Source of the DNA: Desulfuromonas sp.
GTDB lineage: Bacteria > Desulfobacterota > Desulfuromonadia > Desulfuromonadales > SZUA-401
Reading direction: 5' to 3'
DNA: 17,579 nt
NCBI GenBank assembly: GCA_002869605.1
Contig: PKUI01000017.1
Span: forward strand, 1-17,579
The notes below the pieces were generated by a model. The model saw only the letters and a program-made list of their open reading frames with translations, had not been told where the DNA came from and searched no databases. The position numbers were made by a program, and so were the translations under genes. The stretch's first letter is position 1. Each line of letters opens with the position of its first letter. Below, one piece after another: positions 7,261-15,431 of the stretch.

Positions 7261-9111
7261 ATGCTTAAAAATTCGCTGCGAGGCTCCCAATCCATGCTCA
7301 AAAATATCTACACCTGGCTGGAAAAGTTTTTCTTCAATACCCTCACCAAAAAACTCGTTGGCAACTTCCTGTTTCTCGGCCTGCTGCAGTCGGCATCCAT
7401 CTTCATCATCTACCGCAACCAGGAGCGTATCGCACAACTACTGACCAACGAAGCCATCGATGCGGTGCTCGCCGCACGCATCAACGAGGCGTCGCAACTC
7501 GCCCTGACGCAAATCGTCACACTCCATGGCATCGCAGCGCTGATCTTTATCTTCATGATCTTTTTCCTGCGCCATTTGATCGTGCGACCAGTGCGCATGC
7601 TGTTTGAAATCTTCGCCGACCTCGGCTGGGCCAAGGGAGACCTGAGCGTCTCGATTCCCAGCATTTCCCACGACGAATTCCGGCAGCTTTCCGAAAACTA
7701 CAACAATTTCCTCTCCCGCCTGCGCAACATCTTCATCCACATGCGCCAGATGGGCATGAACATCGCCGTCAACTCCGCAACCCTGGCTAACCGTGTCGGC
7801 GTTGCCGCGAGTAATGCGCAGCGCCAGGAACAGCTCGCCGAATCGATTTTCACCCACAGCCGCGAATCCCTCACCTCCCTCGCCTCTATGGCCGACCACG
7901 CCCAGGAGATCTTCTCCTCGACAGCGCGCAACCTTGATGGAGCCAAGGCCTCTTACGATGAACTGGAGGAGGTGCGCGCCCAGGTCGATGAAATGAGCGG
8001 CATGATAGAGCGCTACAGCACCACTATCAGCAACATGGACGAGAAATCCCAGGACATCCAGAACTTCGTCAACCTGATCCGTTCGATTGCCCACAAGACC
8101 TCCCTGTTGTCCCTGAACGCTGCGATCGAGGCCGCCCGGGCCGGTGAAGCGGGAAAGGGTTTTGCCGTCGTGGCCCGTGAAGTCAAGACTCTCGCCGAGC
8201 AGGTCAATGAGGCGAACAGTAAGATTTCCGACAAGGTCAGCGCCATGCTTCAGGAACTTGGACGTTCCTCGGTGGAGGCGCGCAGCATCAGCCAGTTCGC
8301 GGACCGCACCCGGGATGCGGTGCAGTCGTCATGTACGCATTTTCGAGCGATGATCGAGGATTTCGAAAACAATTCGACACAGCTGGAAGGGATAACGCTG
8401 TCGGTTACCCAGCTGCAGGCCGCCAATCAGGACATCACCGCCAACATTTCGGACATCAACCAGCTCAGCCGCCAGGTCAATGGCCTGATGGGCGAATCGA
8501 GTGCCTATGCCCAGGGGCTTAAGGAAGAAACGGAGAAACTTCAGGAAGTGGTGGCACACTTCAAGACCGGCAAGGGATACCTTGAAGTAATCATTGCCCA
8601 TATCACCCTGCTGCGCGACACCTTCCAGCAGGAGCTACGAGAGATGTACCTGTCACGCCAGGTCGACATCTTCGATCAGAACTATCGGAGAATCGCCGAC
8701 ACCGACCCGCCGAAGTACAAGACGGTCTACGATGAGTATATTGAAAGGGAATTCCAGAACCGCTACGATCAGGTTCTCGCTGAGCTCAACGGCAGTATCT
8801 ACTGCCTGTGCGTCGACCTGAACGGCTACGGCCCGACACACAACAGCAAATTCTCCCAGGCGCTGACCGGAAACTATGACACCGACCTGCTCTTCAGCCG
8901 TGACAAGCGCCTGTTCAACGACCCGACCGGATTACGCTGCGCGCGCAACACCAACCCGTTCCTGCTCCAGACCTATGCGCGGGACACCGGCGAAGTGCTC
9001 AGTGATCTGTCGTTGCCGATTATCATCGATGGCCGTCACTGGGGAGCGGTCCGTTTCGGCTTCGACCCGAAGATCCTGCTCGAGCAGGAGAACCTACAGA
9101 CGCACGATTAA
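7261..9111 (+). CDS. Methyl-accepting chemotaxis protein with a C-terminal sensor-like domain
   Basis: 616 aa. TM1 (about 33-52) and TM2 (about 89-104) bracket a periplasmic loop of only about 36 residues. A HAMP-like linker follows (about 105-157), then the cytoplasmic coiled-coil signalling domain (about 160-430). Its conserved hairpin tip is [38 protein letters not shown], at residues 275-308, which contacts CheA/CheW. Unlike classical receptors, about 175 residues follow the signalling domain (441-616). They carry motifs I remember from other MCPs of this build: [12 protein letters not shown] (522-533), LFNDPTG (551-557), [17 protein letters not shown] (562-578), DLSLPI (582-587) and [10 protein letters not shown] (591-600). 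This is likely a soluble ligand- or redox-sensing domain. No CheR-docking C-terminal pentapeptide is seen. The start at 7294 (second MLKN) is an alternative. It overlaps the opposing DUF6178 gene by 18 bp. Confidence 0.92.
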   Translation: MLKNSLRGSQSMLKNIYTWLEKFFFNTLTKKLVGNFLFLGLLQSASIFIIYRNQERIAQLLTNEAIDAVLAARINEASQLALTQIVTLHGIAALIFIFMIFFLRHLIVRPVRMLFEIFADLGWAKGDLSVSIPSISHDEFRQLSENYNNFLSRLRNIFIHMRQMGMNIAVNSATLANRVGVAASNAQRQEQLAESIFTHSRESLTSLASMADHAQEIFSSTARNLDGAKASYDELEEVRAQVDEMSGMIERYSTTISNMDEKSQDIQNFVNLIRSIAHKTSLLSLNAAIEAARAGEAGKGFAVVAREVKTLAEQVNEANSKISDKVSAMLQELGRSSVEARSISQFADRTRDAVQSSCTHFRAMIEDFENNSTQLEGITLSVTQLQAANQDITANISDINQLSRQVNGLMGESSAYAQGLKEETEKLQEVVAHFKTGKGYLEVIIAHITLLRDTFQQELREMYLSRQVDIFDQNYRRIADTDPPKYKTVYDEYIEREFQNRYDQVLAELNGSIYCLCVDLNGYGPTHNSKFSQALTGNYDTDLLFSRDKRLFNDPTGLRCARNTNPFLLQTYARDTGEVLSDLSLPIIIDGRHWGAVRFGFDPKILLEQENLQTHD

Positions 9112-10785
9112 GCCGGAGACAAAGCGGGCATCGAGAGCTTGCGCCTCCAGAGCACAGATACCGTCTTCCCACAGCCCCAGACAATACGCACCGAAGGTTG
9201 AGCTCCCCGATACCAGGCCATCGAGCCAAGTCAGGGTTTCGCGACGCAGGTTGTCATTGAGTTGGCCGTCACGGCTGATCATGGCATGCAGGGAAGTCAG
9301 ATCATCGGCAGGCATCGGCAGCGGTGAAAAATCTCTGCCGAGCAGTCGGTTGGCCAGAGAGGTCAGCAGCAGTGTCGCCAGGGTCAGGTCGTTTTCTTCG
9401 ATATTGCACCCTGTCAAATCGAGCTGAGCAAGCGCCTCGCGCTGCAGCGGCAGGTGTTCATGAAACAGGCGTTGCTGATCTTCAACCCCACCCAGGGCGG
9501 TCTCTGACACTTCAACCTCCTGGTAGGAGCGGAATGGGCGTAGTTCATCTCGGCCAGGCTCAACCAGGTCACGGTAAAGCAGAGGGCGTGGAGCAGCAAG
9601 CCCCTCGATGAGTCTGGCAAATGGCGCATCCAACAGAGGTCCGACTTCACTACGCACCTTGCGTGCACGCCGTTGCAAACGCAGCAACAGGCTGAATCCA
9701 AGCCGGAAAATGTGTTCGAGGTAATGGCTTGCCAGGAGCTGCTCGGCCTGCTGCAGATCGTTCCCACATAGGTAACCAAGAGCGATCTCCAGATTAGCGT
9801 AGGTCTCCTGCAGTGCCGTGGCGATATGCTCCGGGTTGCCGATATCTGCCTGCGAGGCCACCAGCACCTTGTTGGTCAGGCAGGTCAATTCCCAGGCCAG
9901 CTCTTCGCTTAGCCCCTCGGCGAGCAGTTCGGCTAAAACGCCCCCGGGCCGAGCAGCAACCAGCAAGTTACCCGGCAGCGGTGCCGCAAGCTGCTCGTTC
10001 AACGAAACCTTTTCCGCCGGCGCCAACTCCGTGAAGCGTTCCGGATCGAGAAACGTGTAGACCGAAGCTGCGCTTTCCGGATCGGGAATCCCCTGATCGA
10101 GCAGTCGCCCGTTACGCTGCTGCAAACCGAACTCTTCCAGGGAGGCTCCCTGTTCCGTCCGCACCAACTCCATCAGGGCGATATAAAGGTCAATATCGCG
10201 ACGATAAATGACATCGAGGAAACCACCGATCAACTTGGCCATTTCCGAATCTTTGTAGTCGACCTGGTAGATCTTGTCGATCTCTCCACGCTGCAGTCGA
10301 TCCTCCTCGAGCAGGTCCCCGAGCCCTCCCGTTACGGTGACAAATTGCGCAAACAGCAGCGCCAGAGAGATCTGGTCCAGCCCGTTCAGGGCTTCCCAAA
10401 GACGTTCCTCGCCGGATTCGGCCAACATGACCAGCCACCGTAAAGCAGCCTGCCCGTCATAACCTTCCGTGCGCCAGGCATCGAGATCGACAAATGTCGT
10501 CAACTGCTCATTGGAAACCATCTCCACCAGGTCGGTAACATCCTCCTCACCGACTTCACGAACCAGCGCGTAGACTTCCTGGCTGGAAAGTTTACGTATC
10601 AGCGTTTTAGCATCCTGCGCCTCGATGATCAGGTTGTATTTATTTTTTCCTGGTACGGCACGCACCATTTCCAGGCGCTCATCGGCACTCAATGCGTTAA
10701 ACTCGTGTGGCGTAATTTCCCGCTCTTCTCGAAACAGCGTCAAGTGTCCCACCTTGCGACTTCCCGGCAATTTGATCGTGGTCAT
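9094..10785 (-). CDS. DUF6178 family protein
   Basis: 563 aa from the ATG at 10785 (MTTIKLPG...), chosen because AAAGGAG stands 7 nt upstream. A start 60 nt further upstream would lie across the 5' leader. It resembles the DUF6178 proteins of Geobacter and relatives, recognised from the repeated acidic helical blocks such as [24 protein letters not shown] followed by FVDLDAWR (about residues 66-105) and the WL(V)[12 protein letters not shown] segment. The protein is strongly helical and Leu/Glu-rich, with no signal peptide, membrane helix, cysteine ligand set or nucleotide-binding motif that I can see, so a cytoplasmic alpha-helical repeat or scaffold protein is likely. Function is unknown. 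Its 3' end overlaps the chemoreceptor gene tail-to-tail, and it has its own promoter at 10824-10852. Confidence 0.8.
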   Translation of the reverse strand: MTTIKLPGSRKVGHLTLFREEREITPHEFNALSADERLEMVRAVPGKNKYNLIIEAQDAKTLIRKLSSQEVYALVREVGEEDVTDLVEMVSNEQLTTFVDLDAWRTEGYDGQAALRWLVMLAESGEERLWEALNGLDQISLALLFAQFVTVTGGLGDLLEEDRLQRGEIDKIYQVDYKDSEMAKLIGGFLDVIYRRDIDLYIALMELVRTEQGASLEEFGLQQRNGRLLDQGIPDPESAASVYTFLDPERFTELAPAEKVSLNEQLAAPLPGNLLVAARPGGVLAELLAEGLSEELAWELTCLTNKVLVASQADIGNPEHIATALQETYANLEIALGYLCGNDLQQAEQLLASHYLEHIFRLGFSLLLRLQRRARKVRSEVGPLLDAPFARLIEGLAAPRPLLYRDLVEPGRDELRPFRSYQEVEVSETALGGVEDQQRLFHEHLPLQREALAQLDLTGCNIEENDLTLATLLLTSLANRLLGRDFSPLPMPADDLTSLHAMISRDGQLNDNLRRETLTWLDGLVSGSSTFGAYCLGLWEDGICALEAQALDARFVSGLIVRL

Positions 10786-10823
10786 GCATTTCTCCTTTAT
10801 CGCGCCCCTAAGATCGCCGGGGC

Positions 10824-10852
10824 AATGTAATGCACTGACCGGCAATGGTCAA
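10824..10852 (-). promoter_or_regulatory. Promoter of the DUF6178 gene with overlapping inverted repeat
   Basis: On the minus strand TTGACC (10852-10847) is followed after 17 nt by TACATT (10829-10824), a good sigma-70-type match 39 nt before the start codon. A perfect inverted repeat TGACC-N6-GGTCA (10836-10851) covers the -35 box and part of the spacer, a position where a bound dimer would repress. A small GCCCC/GGGGC stem (10804-10808 with 10819-10823) lies in the leader. Confidence 0.55.
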
Positions 10853-10906
10853 CAGTCAATCATAAGCGCACAAATCCTGTTCCCACATTAAATACGCGAA
10901 AAATAT

Positions 10907-11008
10907 TTGACAATATATGGATTAATAGATACAAGTAACAAACCTTCTTCATTCGTTCTACCCCACAAAAGGCCAGCCTCGATCAGATCGATCGGGGCTG
11001 GCCTTTTT
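10907..11008 (+). ncRNA. Candidate small RNA transcription unit (about 65 nt)
   Basis: A promoter-like TTGACA (10907-10912), 17-nt spacer and TACAAG (10930-10935) predicts a start near 10942. A strong terminator follows at 10967-11008 with no credible reading frame between. The resulting RNA would be a short C/U-rich single-stranded 5' part followed by a terminator hairpin, the build of many regulatory RNAs. The unit is fully intergenic, between the DUF6178 leader and the tetR promoter. There is no conservation or expression evidence, and the -10 box matches at only 4 of 6 positions. Confidence 0.35.
10967..11008 (+). terminator. Intrinsic terminator in the DUF6178-tetR intergenic region
   Basis: A 12-bp stem AAAAGGCCAGCC (10967-10978) pairs with GGCTGGCCTTTT (10996-11007) around a 17-nt loop and ends in a T-run (11004-11008). 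The A-run on the 5' side makes it usable in both directions. No annotated gene ends here, so it either ends a small RNA or insulates the tetR operon from DUF6178 transcription. Confidence 0.8.
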
Positions 11009-11122
11009 CTGGTTAACCATAAATCCTTCTTCCTGAATGCCCATATCACAACCAACCGATAACGCAGAGCGCCTTCTGTCCAATCCATCCAAGAGCAAAA
11101 TATGAACACGCTCACTTTGAGC

Positions 11123-11151
11123 TTGACAAAAACCTTTTTCAAGACTCTAAT
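11123..11151 (+). promoter_or_regulatory. Strong sigma-70 promoter of the tetR-kinase-export operon
   Basis: TTGACA (11123-11128, 6/6 consensus), 17-nt spacer, TCTAAT (11146-11151, 5/6). The predicted start of transcription is near 11158. This rules out translation from the ATG at 11152 and supports the ATG at 11179 for the TetR protein. Confidence 0.75.
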
Positions 11152-11168
11152 ATGATCACGATCACATT
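11149..11168. promoter_or_regulatory. Probable TetR operator overlapping the -10 box and +1
   Basis: A 20-bp near-palindrome AATnTGATCnnGATCAnATT (16 of 20 positions symmetric) is centred at 11158/11159, directly on the predicted transcription start and overlapping the -10 hexamer. It lies 10 nt before the first gene of the operon, which encodes a TetR-family regulator. Size, symmetry and placement are those of an autorepression site, but binding is inferred. Confidence 0.55.
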
Positions 11169-11178
11169 GGAGCAGGCC

Positions 11179-11787
11179 ATGCGCGTTACCAAAGAAGTTA
11201 AACAGGCGACCCGGGAAAAAATTTTGCGCAATGCGGAAAAGCTTTTTTCAGAGGTCGGCTATCTCGACACCACAACTCGCCAGATCGCCCAGGCGGCCGG
11301 AATCGCCGCCGGGACCCTGTTCAACTATTTCCCGAGCAAGGAAACCCTGGCCATGTCGTTGCTGGCGGACGCCTTTCAGAAGGGGCGCCAGGATTTCCAG
11401 GCGCAGCGTACTGACTCGGAAGACCTTAACGAGGAGCTGTTTCTGCTCATAAGCTCCGAACTACGTCGCCTACGCCCCTACCGCAGCTTCGTAGCCCCGG
11501 TGCTTGAGAGTACCATGAGCATCTTTGCCAAGGAACGCGGCTGCCCGGAAGGGCTGAGCACCCGCACAGAACATCTCGCAGCCGTGCAACAGGCGATCCA
11601 GAACCATGGATTTTCCAATGTCCCGGAACAGGTTGCGACCACGCTGTACTGGTCACTCTATCTCGGCATTCTGGCATTCTGGAGTGGCGACGACTCACGC
11701 AACCAGGAACAGACCCTTGCCCTTATCGATTATTCCCTGCGGGTCTTCACTCACACCATCAACGACACCGCAGCCCAGGAGGTTTGA
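11179..11787 (+). CDS. TetR/AcrR family transcriptional regulator
   Basis: 202 aa from the ATG at 11179, which has GGAG at proper spacing and lies downstream of the predicted transcription start. Residues about 12-58 form the TetR helix-turn-helix: REKILRNAEKLFSEVGY ... TTTRQIAQAAGIAAGTLFNYFPSKETL. The C-terminal part (about 65-200) is the ligand-binding/dimerisation domain, which is too variable to predict the ligand. It is the first gene of an eight-gene operon and stops 1 nt before the kinase start. A palindrome over its own promoter suggests it represses the whole operon until a small molecule, perhaps a lipid-related effector or the exported cargo, releases it; that ligand is inference. 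Confidence 0.93.
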   Translation: MRVTKEVKQATREKILRNAEKLFSEVGYLDTTTRQIAQAAGIAAGTLFNYFPSKETLAMSLLADAFQKGRQDFQAQRTDSEDLNEELFLLISSELRRLRPYRSFVAPVLESTMSIFAKERGCPEGLSTRTEHLAAVQQAIQNHGFSNVPEQVATTLYWSLYLGILAFWSGDDSRNQEQTLALIDYSLRVFTHTINDTAAQEV

Positions 11788-11788
11788 C

Positions 11789-13219
11789 ATGTATTCTGAG
11801 AACAGACCCAATAACGGACTCCCGCTCGAAGAGATCCTCCATGCGCTGCCGAGTGAAATCAACGATGAGTCGCCGACCAAAGATCCACTTGGTGACCTGA
11901 TCGCGCAGATCTCTTCCAGGCGGGTCCCGGTAAGCTCTCTGACCAGGATGTGGGCCCTCGGCAGCATGCAGGCCAAGATTGCCGTCGGCTACCTCGCCTA
12001 TGCCATGCGCAGCAGCTTCAGCAGCAAGGACAAACAACAGGAGCTTCTCAACGAGGCCCACCTTAACGCCGCCCTCAAACTGATCGGCACCATGGGCTAC
12101 CTGCGTGGCGCCATCATGAAAGTCGGGCAGCTGCTCGGCAACCTGCCCCACCTGGTTCCGGACGAGATCGCGACCACCCTCGAACGCCTGCAGTTCGAAG
12201 CTCCCCCGATGCACTACCCGCTGATTCGCGAAGTTTTCCTCGATGAGTTCGGCAAGGACCCGAACGAGATGTTCGCGTCCTTCGAGAAAAAGGCCTTCGC
12301 TGCCGCCTCACTCGGCCAGGTCCATCGCGCGGTACTCCACAGCGGCGAGCAGGTCGCGGTCAAGATCCAGTACCCGAACATGGCGGCAACCATACGCTCC
12401 GACCTCGCCTCCTTGCGCAAAATCGTTCTGCCGATGAAACTCAAGGAGGAGGGACGTTACATCTTCAGCCACCTCGACGACATCGAAAGCATGCTGACCG
12501 CCGAAACCGACTATTCGAGTGAGGCCCGTATGCTCCAGCAGGCACGCAGCCTGTTCACCCCTGCTGACCAGATTGTGGTACCACGGGTCTGGCAAGACTA
12601 CTCAAGCGAGAGGGTATTGACCACCGACTACCTGCAGGGATGCCACCCGGGCAAGTTTATCGAAAGCGCGCCGAGTCAAGCGGAACGGGACCAGATCGGC
12701 CGTCTGATCACGCGCGCCTTTTTACGCATCTGGGACAGAACCCACACCATGTACACCGACCCCAACCCGGGGAACTTCTTGATCCTCGACGACGGCCGCC
12801 TCGGACTGATCGACTTCGGCAGCGTACGCACGCTCAGCGACAGCGAATGGCGGGAGCAGGTCGCCGCCGAGAACGCCCTGATCGACGGGGACAAAAAAGC
12901 CCTCGACCAGGTGATCGCCGCCGCCTGTTTCTTCGACAGTGTCAGCGAGATCGAACCGGAACGTCTCGACATGATGCGACGTTTGGTCGCATGGCAGGCC
13001 ACCCCGGTCTACCAGGATGAACCATTCAACTTCGGTGATCGTGATTTTTACCAACGGGGGATGGATCTCTATATCGAAGCCACCCGCCGCGGCTACCTGC
13101 GCAACGACTCCCTGTACATCTGGTGGACGCGCCTGATCCTCGGTCACCGCACCCTGCTCTACCGCCTCGGCAGTCGGGTCGCTTATCGCCCGCTCTACAT
13201 GGAAGAAAAAACCTACTAG
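11789..13219 (+). CDS. ABC1/AarF/UbiB-family atypical kinase, COQ8-like
   Basis: 476 aa; start 1 nt after the tetR stop, with AGGAGG in the tail of tetR. Motifs of the ABC1 protein-kinase-like family in order: KVGQ (KxGQ, 111-114), the Ala-rich nucleotide loop AAASLGQVH (171-179), the lysine in VAVKIQYP (K192), ETDYSSEARML (glutamate E245), catalytic TDPNPGNF (D324, N329), and metal-binding IDFG (D342). The family acts in ubiquinone and other isoprenoid-lipid metabolism as an ATPase/unorthodox kinase. DPN in the catalytic loop and VAVKIQYP resemble eukaryotic COQ8, where E. coli UbiB has DxHPGN. The two C-terminal membrane helices of UbiB are absent. The protein lies in one operon with a LolA-like/ABC export system rather than with ubi genes, which suggests a role in handling a lipid or lipid-linked cargo. 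That link is inference. Confidence 0.88.
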   Translation: MYSENRPNNGLPLEEILHALPSEINDESPTKDPLGDLIAQISSRRVPVSSLTRMWALGSMQAKIAVGYLAYAMRSSFSSKDKQQELLNEAHLNAALKLIGTMGYLRGAIMKVGQLLGNLPHLVPDEIATTLERLQFEAPPMHYPLIREVFLDEFGKDPNEMFASFEKKAFAAASLGQVHRAVLHSGEQVAVKIQYPNMAATIRSDLASLRKIVLPMKLKEEGRYIFSHLDDIESMLTAETDYSSEARMLQQARSLFTPADQIVVPRVWQDYSSERVLTTDYLQGCHPGKFIESAPSQAERDQIGRLITRAFLRIWDRTHTMYTDPNPGNFLILDDGRLGLIDFGSVRTLSDSEWREQVAAENALIDGDKKALDQVIAAACFFDSVSEIEPERLDMMRRLVAWQATPVYQDEPFNFGDRDFYQRGMDLYIEATRRGYLRNDSLYIWWTRLILGHRTLLYRLGSRVAYRPLYMEEKTY

Positions 13220-13232
13220 GAAAGGAGGCCTC

Positions 13233-13418
13233 ATGAAAAAACCTGCCACCAAAACCATTATTGGTCTGATGTTCGCGGTCGCCGCATTCCACCTTTTGAG
13301 AATCGTCCTGCACCTGGACATCGAAATACAAAACATTCTGATTCCACGCTGGCTGAGCCTGGTAACATTCACTGTAGCGGCCAGCCTCGGGGTTCTGCTC
13401 GCACACGAAAGCGATTAG
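13233..13418 (+). CDS. Small two-helix membrane protein
   Basis: 61 aa with a strong ribosome site (AAAGGAGG, 6 nt from the ATG). Basic N-terminus (MKKPATK), then a hydrophobic helix (about 9-26), a short polar stretch, and a second helix (about 39-57), ending HESD. It is not a recognised family. It lies 13 nt after the kinase and 51 nt before the LolA-like gene, in the same operon. As UbiB-type kinases usually have their own membrane helices and this one lacks them, the small protein might anchor or regulate the kinase or the transporter; this is speculation. Confidence 0.7.
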   Translation: MKKPATKTIIGLMFAVAAFHLLRIVLHLDIEIQNILIPRWLSLVTFTVAASLGVLLAHESD

Positions 13419-13421
13419 CCG

Positions 13422-13435
13422 CACCCCGAAGGGTG
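13422..13435 (+). other. Small hairpin in the only sizeable gap of the export operon
   Basis: CACCC-CGAA-GGGTG forms a 5-bp stem with a tetraloop, 4 nt after the small membrane protein stop. No T-run follows, so it should not terminate; it may stabilise the upstream message or do nothing. Confidence 0.3.
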
Positions 13436-13469
13436 TCAACGATACAGTGCCTCTCACAAGGAGTCCGCA

Positions 13470-14204
13470 ATGATTCGACAACTCGTACTCAGCAGCCTGT
13501 GCCTCCTACTGCTTGCCACCTCGAGCGCGGCGCTCGATATGCGTGAACTGATCCGCGACATTGAGGACCAGCATACCGGCCGTTCATCGATTGCCACCAT
13601 GGAGATGACGGTGCGCACCGAGCACTGGGAGAGGTCCCTGAGCATGAAGGCCTGGTCGCTGGGACGTGATCACTTCCTGATCCGCATCCTCAAGCCGGCC
13701 AAGGAAAAGGGCGTCGCCACCCTCAAGGTCGACAAGGAAGTCTGGAACTACCTGCCCAAGATCGACCGTACCATCAAAGTCCCAGCTTCGATGATGGGGG
13801 GGGCCTGGATGGGAAGTCACATCACCAACAACGACCTGGTCAAGGCGGCCAAGATCGATGAGGACTATACCTTTGAGCTGCTGGGCGAAGACGACACCAC
13901 CTGGACCGTCGACTGCATCCCTCGCCCCGAGGCGGCAGTGGTCTGGGGACGCATCGTCTACACGGTGGAAAAGGCGCGGCGTGTACCGTTGACGGTCGAC
14001 TACTTCGATGAAGAACAGGAGAAAGTGCGCACCATGACCTTCGACAGGGTCAAAACCATCGGCAAGCGGACCCTGCCGCTACGTATGACCATCATACCGC
14101 TCGATAAACCGGATGAGAAAACGGTCTTCACCTACCACGACATCGCCTTCGATGTACCGATGGAAGAGTCGTTCTTCTCCCTTGCCAACCTGCAGGAGCG
14201 GTAA
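13470..14204 (+). CDS. Outer membrane lipoprotein-sorting protein (LolA-like)
   Basis: 244 aa; start supported by AAGGAG 7 nt upstream. A signal peptide (residues 1 to about 21, MIRQLVLSSLCLLLLATSSA) lacks a lipobox, so the mature protein is periplasmic. The mature part is a LolA/LolB-like fold family member, recognised by LIRDIEDQHTGRSSIATMEMTV, then FLIRILKPAKEKGVATLKV, EVWNYLPKIDRTIKVPASMMGGAWMGS (about 90-116), and ITNNDLVKAAKIDEDYTFELLG. These proteins shuttle a lipidated or very hydrophobic cargo across the periplasm in a half-barrel pocket. It directly precedes, by 1 nt, two FtsX/LolC-type permeases, so it is presumably the periplasmic carrier of that transporter. It is about 40 residues longer than E. 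coli LolA and not its orthologue. Confidence 0.9.
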   Translation: MIRQLVLSSLCLLLLATSSAALDMRELIRDIEDQHTGRSSIATMEMTVRTEHWERSLSMKAWSLGRDHFLIRILKPAKEKGVATLKVDKEVWNYLPKIDRTIKVPASMMGGAWMGSHITNNDLVKAAKIDEDYTFELLGEDDTTWTVDCIPRPEAAVVWGRIVYTVEKARRVPLTVDYFDEEQEKVRTMTFDRVKTIGKRTLPLRMTIIPLDKPDEKTVFTYHDIAFDVPMEESFFSLANLQER

Positions 14205-14205
14205 C

Positions 14206-15429
14206 ATGCTGTTCACCCTTGCCCTGCGCAATCTGTGGCGCAACCGGCGCCGCTCGCTGCTGACGCTCTCGGCGATGGTCGTCTCTTCATCACTGCTGAT
14301 CCTCTGTCTGGGGGTCTTCTCGGGGATGTTTGCCGACATGCTGGCATCTGCCACCGAACAGTACCACGGGCACATCGTGATCTCCGGAGCAGGGTACCAG
14401 GAAGACCGCGACCTCTACACCAGCTTCCCGGCCAACGGCTCCCTGCTGCAACAGATCGAAGCCGTACCGCAGGTTGTTGCCGCCACCCCGCGCGTGCGCA
14501 GCTTCGGGCTGATCTCGCACCTCAGCGACAGCCAACCGGCAGAGCTGTTGGGGATTGTCCCGAGTCGCGAAGAGCAGGTCACGACTCTGACCTCGCATCT
14601 TGTCGCGGGGCAACCTCTTAACGACACCCGCACCGGCGACGCACTCATCGGCAGCGGTCTTGCCAAGAAACTCGGGGTCGAAGTCGGTGGCGAACTGGTC
14701 GTGCTCACCCAGGCCAGCGATGGTTCAATCGGCAATGATCTGCTCAACGTCTGTGGCATCTTTACCACCGGTGACATGCGCCACGATAACGGCCTGGTGC
14801 TGGTACAGATCGACTGGCTGCGCAACCTGCTGGTGCTCCCCAGGGTTGACCACGAGATTGCCGTACGGGTGATTGAGCCGCTGCAGGCGTCACAGACTGC
14901 AGATAAACTCAGTGTTATTCTCGATGGCGGCTACGAGGTCCTTGACTGGGGCGACCTGCTGCCACAGATGCGCGAGGCGATCGCCTCCTACGGGGTCAGC
15001 CGCTTTATCATGGTCACCATCCTGTATCTCGCGACCGGGCTCGGCATCCTCAACACCTTCTTCATGTCGGTACTCGAACGGACACGCGAATTCGGAGTGC
15101 TGATGGCGCTCGGCGTGCGACCCTGGCGCATCCGCCTGCTGGTATTGGCCGAATCTCTGTTCATGGGGCTGATTGCACTCGCCTTCGGGCTGTTTCTCGC
15201 GCTGCTGATGACCCTGTATATGAACCTGGTCGGCATCGATCTCTCCGGGGCTATTTCGCCGATTTCCTACGCCGGCGGAACGATCCTGCCGCGTCTGCAC
15301 GCGGTGCTGGTCTTCGAAAACTTCTCGATCCCCGCCATCCTGTTGCTGGCTATCTCGCTGCTGGCCGGCTTTCTGCCCGCCAACCGGGCGGCCAAGCTGC
15401 GCCCCGTCGAAGCGCTGCGAGAGGAGTAA
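14206..15429 (+). CDS. ABC transporter permease, FtsX/LolC/MacB type (first of a pair)
   Basis: 407 aa from the ATG at 14206 (AGGAG upstream, 1 nt after the previous stop). Cytoplasmic N-terminus LALRNLWRNRRRS, TM1 (about 17-40), then a MacB-like periplasmic domain (about 41-265). The FtsX domain follows, with TM2 (about 268-290, ending in LNTFFMSVLERTREFGVLMALG), TM3 (about 312-340) and TM4 (about 373-393), closing with the family-typical LPANRAAKLRPVEALRE. The four-helix plan with a large periplasmic domain after TM1 is that of LolC/LolE and MacB, which extract or push substrates at the periplasmic face rather than pumping across the membrane. It probably pairs with the following permease, as LolC does with LolE. 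Confidence 0.92.
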   Translation: MLFTLALRNLWRNRRRSLLTLSAMVVSSSLLILCLGVFSGMFADMLASATEQYHGHIVISGAGYQEDRDLYTSFPANGSLLQQIEAVPQVVAATPRVRSFGLISHLSDSQPAELLGIVPSREEQVTTLTSHLVAGQPLNDTRTGDALIGSGLAKKLGVEVGGELVVLTQASDGSIGNDLLNVCGIFTTGDMRHDNGLVLVQIDWLRNLLVLPRVDHEIAVRVIEPLQASQTADKLSVILDGGYEVLDWGDLLPQMREAIASYGVSRFIMVTILYLATGLGILNTFFMSVLERTREFGVLMALGVRPWRIRLLVLAESLFMGLIALAFGLFLALLMTLYMNLVGIDLSGAISPISYAGGTILPRLHAVLVFENFSIPAILLLAISLLAGFLPANRAAKLRPVEALREE

Positions 15430-15431
15430 CC

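Noticed and set aside
7438..8094. 218-aa minus-strand frame inside the chemoreceptor gene
   Set aside because: It is a GC-rich antisense frame with no recognisable motif; the plus-strand MCP is certain.
10888..11142. 84-aa minus-strand open frame in the DUF6178-tetR gap
   Set aside because: It spans a strong intrinsic terminator and the tetR promoter, and its sequence looks random.
11606..11788. Upstream extension of the kinase gene into tetR
   Set aside because: The extension is the tetR coding region in another frame; the ATG at 11789 has AGGAGG and gives a normal ABC1 N-terminus.
12722..13372. 216-aa minus-strand frame across the kinase end and small membrane protein
   Set aside because: It is antisense to conserved kinase motifs and to a small gene with a strong ribosome site.
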